27,438 bases of DNA from Desulfovibrio sp. UBA6121 (lineage in GTDB: Bacteria; Desulfobacterota; Desulfovibrionia; Desulfovibrionales; Desulfovibrionaceae), in the NCBI GenBank assembly GCA_002422505.1, contig DIVX01000120.1, forward strand, positions 1-27,438. The letters are read 5' to 3'. A program made the position numbers and the translations under genes. Below are positions 17,478-25,507 of this stretch, one piece after another (position 1 is the stretch's first letter; every line of letters begins with the position of its first letter). The notes beneath the pieces are model-generated. The model did not search any database and had not been told where the DNA came from. It worked only from the letters and a program-made list of their open reading frames with translations.

Positions 17478-18359
17478 TTACTCTATGTTCTGCACCTGTT
17501 CGCGACACTTTTCCAGCTCAACCTTGAAATCCACGGTGAGGCGGCTCACTTCCACGTCCTGAGCCTTGTTGCCGCAGGTGTTTATCTCGCGGAAGGCCTC
17601 CTGGATGAGGAAGTCCAGACGCTTGCCCGCCTCGCCCTTGGCGGCCACGGCCTCGTCCAGGCGGTCCAGGTGCGCGGCCAAGCGGGTTATCTCCTCGCTC
17701 ACGTCCAGGCGATCGGCCAGCACCGCCACTTCCTGGGCCAGGCGCTCCTCGGTGAAGGTCATGCCCGCCTGAGCCACCAGGGCGGTCAAGCGCTCCGCCG
17801 TGGCGGCCTGCTTATCTTTGAGCACCACGGGCACGCGTTCGCCCACGGCGGCGGCCAGCTCGCGCAGGCGCGCAAAGCGGGCGTTCAGATCCTTGGCCAG
17901 TTCGCCGCCCTCCACCCGGCGGGAGTCGTTCCAGTCGGCCAGGGCCTTCAAAAACCCGTCCTCCAGGCTCTTGGCCAGGCGCGGGTCCGGCTCGGCGGAG
18001 TCGTCGCGCCAGAGGTGCGAGGCGGACAGCAGCCGGTTCATGTCCGGCGCGAAGTCCACGCCCTGCTCCTTGGCCAGGGCGCGCAACTGGTCCAGCATGG
18101 CCCCGGCCTGGGCCGCGTTCAGGCTCACGCCCAAAAGCGCGGCGCTGCGCGTCTCCACGCTCAGGTTGATGTCCACCCGCCCGCGCGAGGCGTTCTTGCG
18201 CAGCAGCTTGTCGAAGCGCGCCTCCAGGCTGCGCAGAACCGAGGGCATGCGCCACTTCACGTCCAGGAAGCGGTTGTTGACGCTGCGGATTTCCCAAACG
18301 TGGCTGAAGTCCTCGGCGTTGGTCTCCACGCGGCCGAAACCGGTCATGCTCATGGGCAT
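17478..18359 (-). CDS. yicC: YicC/YloC-family endoribonuclease
   Basis: The 293-residue protein has the family start MSMTGFGR, the SVNNRFLDVKWRMP block, SRGRVDINL and the C-terminal GKRLDFLIQEAFREINTCGNKAQD signature. E. coli YicC takes part in RNA turnover, and family members have been shown to cleave RNA. AAGGAG lies at good distance before the ATG at 18359. The first 10 bases overlap the end of the DUF4416 gene. The gene order yicC–remA–gmk is widespread, including in firmicutes. Confidence 0.95.
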   Translation of the reverse strand: MPMSMTGFGRVETNAEDFSHVWEIRSVNNRFLDVKWRMPSVLRSLEARFDKLLRKNASRGRVDINLSVETRSAALLGVSLNAAQAGAMLDQLRALAKEQGVDFAPDMNRLLSASHLWRDDSAEPDPRLAKSLEDGFLKALADWNDSRRVEGGELAKDLNARFARLRELAAAVGERVPVVLKDKQAATAERLTALVAQAGMTFTEERLAQEVAVLADRLDVSEEITRLAAHLDRLDEAVAAKGEAGKRLDFLIQEAFREINTCGNKAQDVEVSRLTVDFKVELEKCREQVQNIE

Positions 18360-18928
18360 GGATGTTCTCCTTGCTCGGGCCGGATGTCTCCTGCCTCGAT
18401 TGCAGTTTTGTACAGGGTGCGCAGCGCCGTCAAGCGCCGCAGCATATCATCGGTGGCGTAGTCCGGGAAGGTCCAGGGCAGAATGACCCAGCCCTGGCGT
18501 TTGTTGTAGATGAGGGTCAGATCGGCCCAGATGCCGCTGCCCAGGTATACGCGGTGCGTAAAATTCTTGCCCGAGGCCAGCACCAGCCGCTCCAGGGTCA
18601 GCACGCCGGGGTCCAGGTTCACCCGGCGCGTGCCGTCGGGCCGGGCGTGGGCGCGCTCCAGCTCGTTGGTGGCCAGCTTGGCCGCCAGCAGCCCGTCGAG
18701 GGGCAGCAGCCGCTCAAAGGCGATGAGCCGCCGGAACAACGGCGCGCCAAGCTCGGCCTCGTAATACTGCGTGTGGTCAAAGGGCAAAAGTCCGGAGCGG
18801 TAGTCCACCGGGCCAAAGCGCTCCGCAAGCTCGGCGTGGACCACCGCCCAGTGCGAGCGCCACCATTGCTCCCGCGCCAAAACGGAGAGCACCAGCTTGC
18901 CGGGCTGCGGCTCGCGCGGGGTGCTCAC
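18350..18928 (-). CDS. DUF4416 family protein
   Basis: The 192-residue protein matches DUF4416 as I recall it: LVLSVLARE near the N-terminus, YYEAELG, then LERLVLASGKNFTHRVYLG, IWADLTLIYNKR and LPWTFPDYATDD. Function is unknown; the family is common next to yicC in deltaproteobacteria. The start is GTG 18928, whose last two bases and the next A form the mtaB stop (GTGA). A GGGAGCAAGG ribosome site precedes it, and the homologous region begins only 10 residues later. A longer open frame upstream lies inside mtaB and is not a gene. Its position in a tRNA-modification and RNA-turnover operon hints at an RNA-related role. Confidence 0.85.
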   Translation of the reverse strand: MSTPREPQPGKLVLSVLAREQWWRSHWAVVHAELAERFGPVDYRSGLLPFDHTQYYEAELGAPLFRRLIAFERLLPLDGLLAAKLATNELERAHARPDGTRRVNLDPGVLTLERLVLASGKNFTHRVYLGSGIWADLTLIYNKRQGWVILPWTFPDYATDDMLRRLTALRTLYKTAIEAGDIRPEQGEHPCP

Positions 18929-20292
18929 GCCTTGCTCCCGGCGTTCGAAGCGTCCATGACCACACCGCAGACCCGGCCTTCGGCCACGCCTTCCGGTCGC
19001 AGGGCCACCAGGCTGCCGGGCCGGGCCGCCAGCTTCCCGCGCACCTGGCAGGGCCCATAATATTCGCACACGCCATGCCCCGCGCCGCTGCGCTCCACAA
19101 GCACGGTGAGCCGGGGCAGCGCCGCAAGCTCCTGCAAAAAGGCGCTCTTTTTCTCCTCGGCCAGGGCGCGCAGCTGGGCGGCGCGCGCCGTGCGCTCGGC
19201 CTTGGGCAAGGGATCGGCCAGCTTGGCCGCCGCCGTACCGGGCCGGGGCGAAAAGGGAAACACATGGGCATAGGTCAGCGGCAGTTCGCGGCAAAAGGCG
19301 TACGTGGCCGCAAACTGCTCCGCGCTTTCGCCGGGAAAGCCGGTCAAGAGGTCCGCCCCCAGGCCCAGGCGCGGCCAGAAACCTTTAAGCTGGCGCAGAA
19401 AGTCGAGCACCTGCTCCGGCCGGTAATGCCCGCGGCCCATGCGCTTGAGCACCCCGGCATCGCCGCTTTGCAGGGAAAGATGCAGGTGCGGGGCCACCAG
19501 ACGCGAGCCGCCCAGCACCTCAAGGGCCTTGGAGCACAACTGCCCGGGCTCCAGGGAGCTTAGGCGCAGGCGCGCCCGGCCCGCCCACTGGGGCGCAAGC
19601 TCGGCCTCCATGCGCCGCAGCAGCTCCCAAAAATCCAGCGGCTCGGCCAGATCGCGCCCGTACTGGCGCAGGTTCACGCCGGAAACCACCAGCTCGCGGT
19701 ACCCGGCCTCCAGCAGGCGGCGCATTTCGTCGATGGCCTGGCCCGGCTGGCGGCTGACGCTTGGCCCCCGCGTGAGCGGCACGATGCAGTACGTGCAGCC
19801 GTGGGAACAGCCGTCCTGCACCTTGACCACGGCGCGGGCGCGGCGAAAGGCGGCAATGGAGAACGGCGGAAAAGCTCGGCCCGGCTGCGGTGAAGCCGGT
19901 TCCTGCGGGCCGTGTCCTTGCAAAGCCGATTCTTGCGAAATCGCGCCGGGCCCGGCCAAAAGCTCGCCCTTGCGCGACTGCGGCACCACGGCGTCCACCT
20001 CGTCCATGGCGGCCAGCTCCTGTGCCAGCACCTGCGCAGCGCAGCCGGTAACCACGATGCGCGCGGCAGGACTTTGCTGGCGCAGGCGGCGCACGGCGGC
20101 GCGCAGGTCGCTCACGGCGCGGGCCGTCACAGCGCAGGAGTTCACCAGCACCAGGTCGGCGTCTGCGGCGCGGTCGCATTCCTCAAGCCCCGTGGCGCGC
20201 CAGGCCTCGATGAGGGCCTCGGACTCGTACTGGTTGATCTTGCAGCCGAGGGTGGCGACGAAAAATGTTCTGGCGTCCTTAAAATTCGGCAT
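18925..20292 (-). CDS. mtaB: tRNA ms2t6A37 methylthiotransferase MtaB
   Basis: The 455-residue enzyme adds a methylthio group to t6A37 of tRNAs reading ANN codons. The N-terminal UPF0004 domain has three cluster cysteines (Cys17 in TLGCKINQYES, Cys53 in NSCAVTARAV, Cys84 in VTGCAAQ). The radical SAM domain has Cys162, Cys166 and Cys169 (GCSHGCTYC), followed by VSGVNLRQYG and HLSLQSGDAGVLKRMGRGH. A TRAM-like C-terminus follows. The start GCKINQYE is typical of MtaB rather than MiaB or RimO. A Pro/Gln-rich linker (about 113–145) between the two domains is longer than usual. It is the first gene of the minus-strand cluster; an AAGG sequence lies near the ATG. Confidence 0.94.
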   Translation of the reverse strand: MPNFKDARTFFVATLGCKINQYESEALIEAWRATGLEECDRAADADLVLVNSCAVTARAVSDLRAAVRRLRQQSPAARIVVTGCAAQVLAQELAAMDEVDAVVPQSRKGELLAGPGAISQESALQGHGPQEPASPQPGRAFPPFSIAAFRRARAVVKVQDGCSHGCTYCIVPLTRGPSVSRQPGQAIDEMRRLLEAGYRELVVSGVNLRQYGRDLAEPLDFWELLRRMEAELAPQWAGRARLRLSSLEPGQLCSKALEVLGGSRLVAPHLHLSLQSGDAGVLKRMGRGHYRPEQVLDFLRQLKGFWPRLGLGADLLTGFPGESAEQFAATYAFCRELPLTYAHVFPFSPRPGTAAAKLADPLPKAERTARAAQLRALAEEKKSAFLQELAALPRLTVLVERSGAGHGVCEYYGPCQVRGKLAARPGSLVALRPEGVAEGRVCGVVMDASNAGSKA

Positions 20293-20369
20293 GACCTTGT
20301 GCTTTTCCCTGGATTATTGAACGCGCCTGGGCCAAAAGAGTGGGGAACGCTTCGCTGCGAGGAGACCCC

Positions 20370-20894
20370 ATGCGCCCGCGACTTTCCTTGACCTTACCGG
20401 CCCTGTTGCTGTTGAGCGCGTGCCTGCTGGGCGGCTGCTCCCCGGCCGTGCGCGGCAGCATGGCCCTGACGGCGGGCGACTACGACCAGGCCCTGGCCCG
20501 CTACAACGAGGCCCTGGCCCAGGACCCGGACTCCATTCCCCTGCGCCAGCGCATCGGGCTCACCTACTTCACCAAAAAAGACTACGCCAGCGCCGAGGCC
20601 AGCTTCCGCGACATTCTGCAGCGTCAGCCCGGCGAGCCCAACGCAGCCTTCTACCTGGGCCTGTCCCGCATTGGCAAGGGCGAGGTCCGGCCCGCCCTGG
20701 ACGAACTGACCCGCTTTTCCTGGCCGGGGAAGTACTATCACCAGAAATACGTGCGCGACGAAGCCGTGCTGCTTCTACGCCACGAAACCATGCCCCCGGC
20801 CGAAGCCACCCGCCGCCTGCAGAACGCGCTGGAGGAAGGCCGCAAGGAGCAGAACCTCATCGAGCTCGACATGGCCAGGGGTCTCAGACGATGA
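20370..20894 (+). CDS. TPR-repeat lipoprotein
   Basis: The 174-residue protein has a basic start, a hydrophobic signal and two candidate lipobox cysteines, Cys18 (LSAC, canonical) and Cys23 (LGGC). The mature part has at least two tetratricopeptide repeats (MALTAGDYDQALARYNEAL at about 31–49; TYFTKKDYASAEASFRDIL at about 65–83) and probably a third. It is expected in the outer or inner membrane envelope as a scaffolding protein. The ATG at 20370 has a GAGGAG site; an in-frame ATG at 20340 is possible but lacks one. It is divergent from mtaB (77-base gap) and its last 11 bases overlap the end of mnmA on the opposite strand. No specific partner is evident. Confidence 0.85.
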   Translation: MRPRLSLTLPALLLLSACLLGGCSPAVRGSMALTAGDYDQALARYNEALAQDPDSIPLRQRIGLTYFTKKDYASAEASFRDILQRQPGEPNAAFYLGLSRIGKGEVRPALDELTRFSWPGKYYHQKYVRDEAVLLLRHETMPPAEATRRLQNALEEGRKEQNLIELDMARGLRR

Positions 20895-21912
20895 CCGCGC
20901 CCGCCAGCACCGCGCCGCCGCAATCGTACACAGCGGCCACCTGCCCCGGCGCGGGCCGCACCAGCGGCGCATGCAGACGCACGTGCAGCCTGCCGCCGCG
21001 AAGCTCCACCCGCGCGGGCCGGGCTGCCTCGCGGTAGCGCGTTTGCACCAGCACCTCCTGCGGCCACAGGGCAGGGTCCGCAAGCAGGTTCACTTCATCC
21101 GCCTCGAAAGAATCCCGCAGCAGTTCGCCGCGCGGGGCCACCACCAGCACGTTGCGCTCCAGGTCCTTGTCCAGCACGTAGAGCGGTTCGCGCCAGGAAA
21201 GGCCAAGGCCCCGGCGCTGCCCGATGGTGGCGCGCCACAAGCCCTGGTGCGCGCCCACGCGGGTGCCGTCCGGCAATTGCGCCGGGCCGGGGCCGGGCAG
21301 CTCCTGCGTGCGCGCCTGCAGAAAGGCCCGGTAGTCGTCGCCGGGAACAAAGCAGATCTCCTGGCTCTCCTGCGGCAGGGGCGGCGGCGTGCCGCGCGCG
21401 TCCAGCTCCGCGCGCACCGTGGCCTTGCTGACCCCGGCCAGGGGGAAGCGCGCCCGTGCAAGCCGTTCTCGCGGCACCAGGGACAAAAAATAGCTCTGGT
21501 CCTTCACGGGGTCCGCCCCGCGGGAAAGGGCCCAGCCGTACGCAGGGTGCTGCCCGGCCCCGGCGTAGTGCCCGGTGGCCAGGTTCTGCGCGCCAAGCTC
21601 CAGGGCGCGGTCCAGCAGCAGGCCGAATTTCATGGCCGCGTTGCAGCGGGCGCAGGGGTTGGGGGTGCGCCCGGCCAGGTACTCCGACGCGAAGGGCGCG
21701 GCCACCAGGGCCTCGAACCGGGCGCGCAGGTCCAGCAGGTGCAGCGGCACGCCAAGGCGCGCGCAGGCCTGGGCCAGGCCCTGGGCGGCGGTTTCGTCGT
21801 GCTCCGGCAAAAACTGGCCGTGCAAAGCGAGGACCTCATGCCCGGCGTCGCGCAGGCGCAGAAGCGCGGCGAGGCTGTCGCCGCCGCCGCTTACGGCCAC
21901 GGCCACGGTCAC
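20884..21912 (-). CDS. mnmA: tRNA 2-thiouridylase MnmA
   Basis: The 342-residue enzyme thiolates U34 of tRNAs for Lys, Glu and Gln. It has the PP-loop AVAVSGGGDS (residues 4–13), TPNPCARCNAAMKFG with catalytic Cys87, GHYAG, the KDQSYFLS block and the second catalytic Cys187 in ESQEICFVPGDDY. The usual PP-loop is SGGVDSS; here the fourth residue is Gly, as in some relatives. The start is GTG 21912, which overlaps the stop of the glycosyltransferase (GTGA). Three valine codons (V-A-V) occur near the start, so another GTG could be used, but the overlap favours this one. A role in sulfur transfer fits with the MtaB gene nearby. Confidence 0.94.
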   Translation of the reverse strand: MTVAVAVSGGGDSLAALLRLRDAGHEVLALHGQFLPEHDETAAQGLAQACARLGVPLHLLDLRARFEALVAAPFASEYLAGRTPNPCARCNAAMKFGLLLDRALELGAQNLATGHYAGAGQHPAYGWALSRGADPVKDQSYFLSLVPRERLARARFPLAGVSKATVRAELDARGTPPPLPQESQEICFVPGDDYRAFLQARTQELPGPGPAQLPDGTRVGAHQGLWRATIGQRRGLGLSWREPLYVLDKDLERNVLVVAPRGELLRDSFEADEVNLLADPALWPQEVLVQTRYREAARPARVELRGGRLHVRLHAPLVRPAPGQVAAVYDCGGAVLAGAVIV

Positions 21913-22694
21913 TGTTTCGGACCCCAGTCGCCGGTTTCCGCCGCGCGCACATACTTGAGAAAGGCGTAAAACGCGCCGTGCACGGCGTTGATGAACCCGG
22001 CGCGGCCATCCAGCACGCCGAGCTTGAGCAAGTAGATTTTGAAGAAGCGCGCCACGCCATGGAGGACGCCGGGAGCCACCCCGCCGCGCCTGCCCTTGGC
22101 CTTGGCGTCGTCCGCGCCCTGCTGGGCGTAGGAGTTCACCTTGTCCAGGTGCTCGCGGAAGTTGCGGTAGGGGTAGTGGATGATGTCGCCCTTGAGCTTG
22201 CGCGTGGGGCCCAGGGGATGAAAGCTGTAGTGCGCGCCGCTCACGCGCACTTCCATGGCCTCCGGCCGGAACACCCGGAAGAGGTAGTCCGGGTACCAGC
22301 CGCTGTGCTTCAAGAAGCGGTCGAAGTAGAACGAGGCCCGTGGGGTGAGGAAGCCCGCAACCTGATCGGCAGGGGAGCTGGCGGCAATGGCCGCGCGGAT
22401 GCTGGCCGAAAGCTCGTCCGAAAGCTGCTCGTCCTGGTCCAGGCTCACCACCCAATCCACCTTGGGCTGCATGGCGCGGATGTGCGTGAGCGCGAAGCTG
22501 AACTGCGGCCCCGGTCCCTCCCAGCGGCGGGAAAGCACCGTGGCTCCGGCAGCCTCGGCCCTGGACACCGTGGCGTCGGTGCTCAGCGAATCAACCACGA
22601 GAATGGTGTCGCAAAAGGCCAGGGAGGCCAGGCAGCGCTCGAACAGGCGCTCGCCGTTGTAGGTCAGAATGAGGCCGACGATATGGGGAGCCAT
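21909..22694 (-). CDS. Family 2 glycosyltransferase (WaaE/KdtX-like)
   Basis: The 261-residue protein has the GT2 fold: VGLILTYNGE, ILVVDSLSTDAT and a DXD-type VVSLDQDEQ (Asp86, Asp88), followed by the FYFDRFLKHSGWYPDY and RVFRP segments and the LKGDIIHYPYRNFREHLDKVN block. This pattern resembles WaaE-type enzymes of lipopolysaccharide inner-core synthesis, which add a glucose to heptose; the acceptor here is inferred only. A hydrophobic C-terminal segment (FFKIYLLKLG, then GAFYAFLKYV) may attach it to the inner membrane. The ATG at 22694 has GAGGG upstream; a longer frame to 22763 has no ribosome site. It is translationally coupled to mnmA by 4 bases, an odd pairing of envelope and tRNA genes. 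Confidence 0.88.
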   Translation of the reverse strand: MAPHIVGLILTYNGERLFERCLASLAFCDTILVVDSLSTDATVSRAEAAGATVLSRRWEGPGPQFSFALTHIRAMQPKVDWVVSLDQDEQLSDELSASIRAAIAASSPADQVAGFLTPRASFYFDRFLKHSGWYPDYLFRVFRPEAMEVRVSGAHYSFHPLGPTRKLKGDIIHYPYRNFREHLDKVNSYAQQGADDAKAKGRRGGVAPGVLHGVARFFKIYLLKLGVLDGRAGFINAVHGAFYAFLKYVRAAETGDWGPKQ

Positions 22695-22817
22695 GCGCCC
22701 TCGCGGGTTGGTGCGTTGAATGAGCAAATTCGGGTGCGCGTCTTGTACGACGGGCTCCCCCACCGGTCAAGGAGCCGCGCGTTTGTGCTTTTCCGCGCCG
22801 CAGGCTATGAAGCACGC

Positions 22818-24656
22818 ATGAGACATGACACCACGATTTACGACGACGACCCGGACCTGGACCTTCCCGAAGCCGCAGCCCCGCAGACCGGGCCGGGCGC
22901 GCCCGCCCTGGAGCGCCTGGCCACCCGCGACGACACCGGCCTGCGCCTGGACCAGTTCTGGGCGCGGGAGCTGGTCCAAAGCGGCGTCTCGCGCGAGCGC
23001 ATAAAAGAATGGCTGCAGGCGGGCCTGGCACTGGTGGAAGGCAAGCCCTGCAAAAAGCCCGGCCAAAGGCTGGAGGGCTTCGAACGCCTCGCCCTGGCCG
23101 CGCCGGACCTTTCCGGCGCGCTGGTTCCCCAGGCCGAGGACGCCCCGCTCACCATCCTCTACCGCGACGAGTTCCTGGCCGTCATCGACAAACCCGCCGG
23201 GCTGACCACCCACCCGGCCCCCAGCCAGCCAGCGGGCACCCTGGTGAACCGCCTGCTGCACCACCTGCCGGAGCTGGCCCCGGAGCTCTCCGGCATGGAG
23301 GGCGAGCGCCCCGGCATTGTGCACCGGCTGGACAAGGACACCAGCGGGCTCATCCTCGTGGCCCTCACCGAGGCCGTGCGCCTGGAGCTTTCCCAGGCCT
23401 TTGCGCAGCGCCGCGTGCACAAGACCTATCTGGCCCTGGTGCACGGCAGGCCCAAGGGCGACGAAGCCGGAGCCCTGGGCGAGAACGCGGGCTTCATCGA
23501 CCTGCCCATGGGCAGGCACCCCAGCATACGCACCAAGATGGCCGTGCTGCAAAAAGGCGGGCGCGAGGCCCGCACCAGCTGGCGCAGGCTGTGGACCGAC
23601 CGCCTGGGCCGGGCCAGCCTGCTGGCGGTGGACCTGCACACCGGCCGCACCCACCAGATCCGCGTGCATTTGGCGCACCTGGGCCACCCCCTGGTGGGCG
23701 ACCCGGTGTACGGGCCCTCGCACCACGCGCGCTGGCTGGCGCAAAAAGGGCCGCTTGCCGCCCTTGCGCCCAGGCAGATGCTCCACGCCTTCCGCCTGGC
23801 CTTTGAGCACCCGGACAGCGGCGAGGAGATGCTCTTCCGCCAGGACCCGCCGCAGGATTTCCTGACCCTGCTGCACGCCCTTGCGGCGGACTGCCAGCGC
23901 GTGGTCATCACCGGCATGCCCGGCAGCGGCAAGTCGGCCCTGTTGCGCACCCTGGCGCAGTCGCCCCTGGCCCCGCCCACCTTCAGCGCCGATGCCTGCG
24001 TCCTGGAATTGTACGGCCCCGGCGGCGACGGCGCGGCGCTCATCGCCCGCAACCTGGGACGGCACATGCTGACCCCGGAGGGCGCGGTGGACCGGCCCGC
24101 TCTTTTGGCCCGCATGCTGGAAAACCCCGGCCTGCGGCGCGAGGTGGAGGAGCTTGTGCACCCCCTGGTGCGCCACGCCCTGACGCAGTTCTGGGCCGAG
24201 CACAGCGCCGAGCCCCTGGCCGTGGCCGAAATTCCGCTCTTCTTCGAGGCGGGCTGGCTGAGCGGCGCCGCACCCGCCAAGCCCGGCCAAAAGAACGCTC
24301 AGAACCGCCGCATGGCCGATGTGGTCATTGGCGTGCGCTGCCCGGAGGCCCTGCGCCACGGCCCCCTGCGCGAGAGCCGGGGCCTGGCCCCGGAGGTGCT
24401 GGCGGCCTTTGAAGCCTGGCAGTGGCCAGAGGACCGCAAGCTGGCCGCCTGCGACATGGTGGTCGAGAATGCCGGGAATCTTGAGGACTTGAACGCGCAG
24501 GCCGCTGTGCTTCTGGAGCGCCTGGCCGGGCTGCGCGCCGGGCGCGAGGCCGCCTTCGCCGCCAGGCTGTCCGCCGCCCTGGACGATGCCGCAGCCAAGG
24601 GCGCGGAGGGCGACGAGGAGGCCCTTTCCGGCGCCATGGGAGACGGCCAGGGATGA
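22818..24656 (+). CDS. RluA-family pseudouridine synthase–CoaE fusion
   Basis: This is a 612-residue two-enzyme fusion. Residues of about 40–95 form an S4-like RNA-binding domain and 105–345 an RluA-type pseudouridine synthase with GIVHRLDKDTSGL (catalytic Asp172) and HTGRTHQIRVHLAHLGHPLVGD. From residue 360 comes a P-loop kinase domain of the dephospho-CoA kinase type (GMPGSGKS, 366–373; AEIPLFFEAG; a C-terminal VVENAGNLEDL) which would phosphorylate dephospho-CoA to CoA. In the first enzyme the target uridine is unknown (23S rRNA by analogy with RluD). In the kinase the usual DAD motif reads SAD (Asp392 kept). A Gly/Ala/Glu tail follows. Two open frames are merged without a stop, so the fusion is seen directly. 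The ribosome site at 22818 is weak; the frame overlaps the rhomboid gene by 4 bases. Confidence 0.88.
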   Translation: MRHDTTIYDDDPDLDLPEAAAPQTGPGAPALERLATRDDTGLRLDQFWARELVQSGVSRERIKEWLQAGLALVEGKPCKKPGQRLEGFERLALAAPDLSGALVPQAEDAPLTILYRDEFLAVIDKPAGLTTHPAPSQPAGTLVNRLLHHLPELAPELSGMEGERPGIVHRLDKDTSGLILVALTEAVRLELSQAFAQRRVHKTYLALVHGRPKGDEAGALGENAGFIDLPMGRHPSIRTKMAVLQKGGREARTSWRRLWTDRLGRASLLAVDLHTGRTHQIRVHLAHLGHPLVGDPVYGPSHHARWLAQKGPLAALAPRQMLHAFRLAFEHPDSGEEMLFRQDPPQDFLTLLHALAADCQRVVITGMPGSGKSALLRTLAQSPLAPPTFSADACVLELYGPGGDGAALIARNLGRHMLTPEGAVDRPALLARMLENPGLRREVEELVHPLVRHALTQFWAEHSAEPLAVAEIPLFFEAGWLSGAAPAKPGQKNAQNRRMADVVIGVRCPEALRHGPLRESRGLAPEVLAAFEAWQWPEDRKLAACDMVVENAGNLEDLNAQAAVLLERLAGLRAGREAAFAARLSAALDDAAAKGAEGDEEALSGAMGDGQG

Positions 24657-25381
24657 TCCCCCTGCGCGACGACATCCCGCGCGTGCACTTTCCCGTGGCC
24701 GTCGTCGTGGTCATCGCGGCCAATCTGGGGGCGCACCTGCTGCTCAGCGCACAGCCGCCGCAACTGCAAGAGGCGCTCTACCGCCTGCTTGGCGTGGTGC
24801 CTGCACGCTACGCCTTTCCAGACTGGGCGTCCCTCGCGGGCTATCCGGCCATGGGCGCGCTGCCCTTTTTCTCCTACATGTTCCTGCACTCGGGCTGGTG
24901 GCACCTGCTCATGAACATGTGGATGCTCTGGATCTTCGCCGACAACATCGAGGACGTCATGGGGCCGCTGCGCTTTGCGGCCTTCTACCTGCTTTGCGGG
25001 CTGGCCGCCCTGGCCCTGCACATGGCTTTCAACCTCGCGGAAAGCGCGCCGGTCATCGGGGCTTCCGGTGCCGTGGCCGGAGTCATGGGCGGGTACGTCA
25101 TGCTCTACCCGCGCGGCAAGGTCGTCACCTTCATCCCCATCATCATCATTCCCTACATCGTAGACCTGCCGGCCTGGCTGTTCTTGGGCCTGTGGTTCCT
25201 GTCGCAGGTGCTGTCCGGCCTGTTCGCGCACCTGGGCCAGCAGGCCGGGGGCATAGCCTGGTGGGCGCACGTGGGCGGCTTTTTGGCCGGAATGTTATTG
25301 GTACGGCTGTTCATGCGCCCGGAGCGGTGCTACTACTGCCAGTACAAGGGCCTGCGCCAGAGCTTCCGCCGCAGCGAATAG
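24653..25381 (+). CDS. Rhomboid-family intramembrane serine protease
   Basis: The 242-residue protein has at least six hydrophobic helices. Ser138 in GASGAVAGVMGGY and His206 in WWAHVGGFLAG form the rhomboid dyad, and HSGWWHLLMNMWML carries the conserved His84 and Asn88. Such proteases cut single-pass membrane proteins within the bilayer; the substrate here is unknown. A short cytoplasmic tail carries CYYCQYKG, a possible zinc-binding remnant. The start ATG lies in the ATGA overlap with the fusion gene. Confidence 0.93.
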   Translation: MIPLRDDIPRVHFPVAVVVVIAANLGAHLLLSAQPPQLQEALYRLLGVVPARYAFPDWASLAGYPAMGALPFFSYMFLHSGWWHLLMNMWMLWIFADNIEDVMGPLRFAAFYLLCGLAALALHMAFNLAESAPVIGASGAVAGVMGGYVMLYPRGKVVTFIPIIIIPYIVDLPAWLFLGLWFLSQVLSGLFAHLGQQAGGIAWWAHVGGFLAGMLLVRLFMRPERCYYCQYKGLRQSFRRSE

Positions 25382-25383
25382 GG

Positions 25384-25403
25384 CGGGCGAGCCCGGCTCT
25401 TTT
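25384..25403 (+). terminator. Weak candidate terminator after the rhomboid gene
   Basis: Directly after the stop, CGGG-CGAG-CCCG (25384–25395) or the overlapping GAGC-CCG-GCTC (25389–25399) is followed by TTTT. The stems are short, so termination would be inefficient. Confidence 0.3.
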
Positions 25404-25430
25404 CACGCCAACATCCTGTGGAAAACTCCC

Positions 25431-25458
25431 TTGACAGGGCGCAAACACACACTATTTT
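25431..25458 (+). promoter_or_regulatory. Promoter of the cbpA–cbpM–clpB operon
   Basis: TTGACA (25431–25436), a perfect -35 box, is followed after 16 bases by TATTTT (25453–25458), 4 of 6 matches to the -10 consensus. Read as sigma-32, CTTGACA would be the -35 box with CACTAT about 13 bases on, which matches CCCCAT poorly. No CIRCE or HAIR operator is visible here. Confidence 0.6.
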
Positions 25459-25476
25459 TGCACATAGATCATGAGA

Positions 25477-25490
25477 GCGGCCACAGCCGC
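25477..25490 (+). other. Leader hairpin next to the cbpA ribosome site
   Basis: GCGGC-CACA-GCCGC forms a 5-base-pair stem with a 4-base loop in the predicted leader and ends one base before the AAGGAG ribosome site (25492–25497). It does not pair with that site, so it would not itself block translation; it may protect the 5' end. Confidence 0.4.
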
Positions 25491-25507
25491 CAAGGAGTTG
25501 CGACGCC

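Noticed and set aside
22753..22776. GGCTCC/GGAGCC inverted repeat between the glycosyltransferase and the fusion gene
   Set aside because: Six-base stem with a 12-base loop and no associated signal; likely chance in GC-rich DNA.
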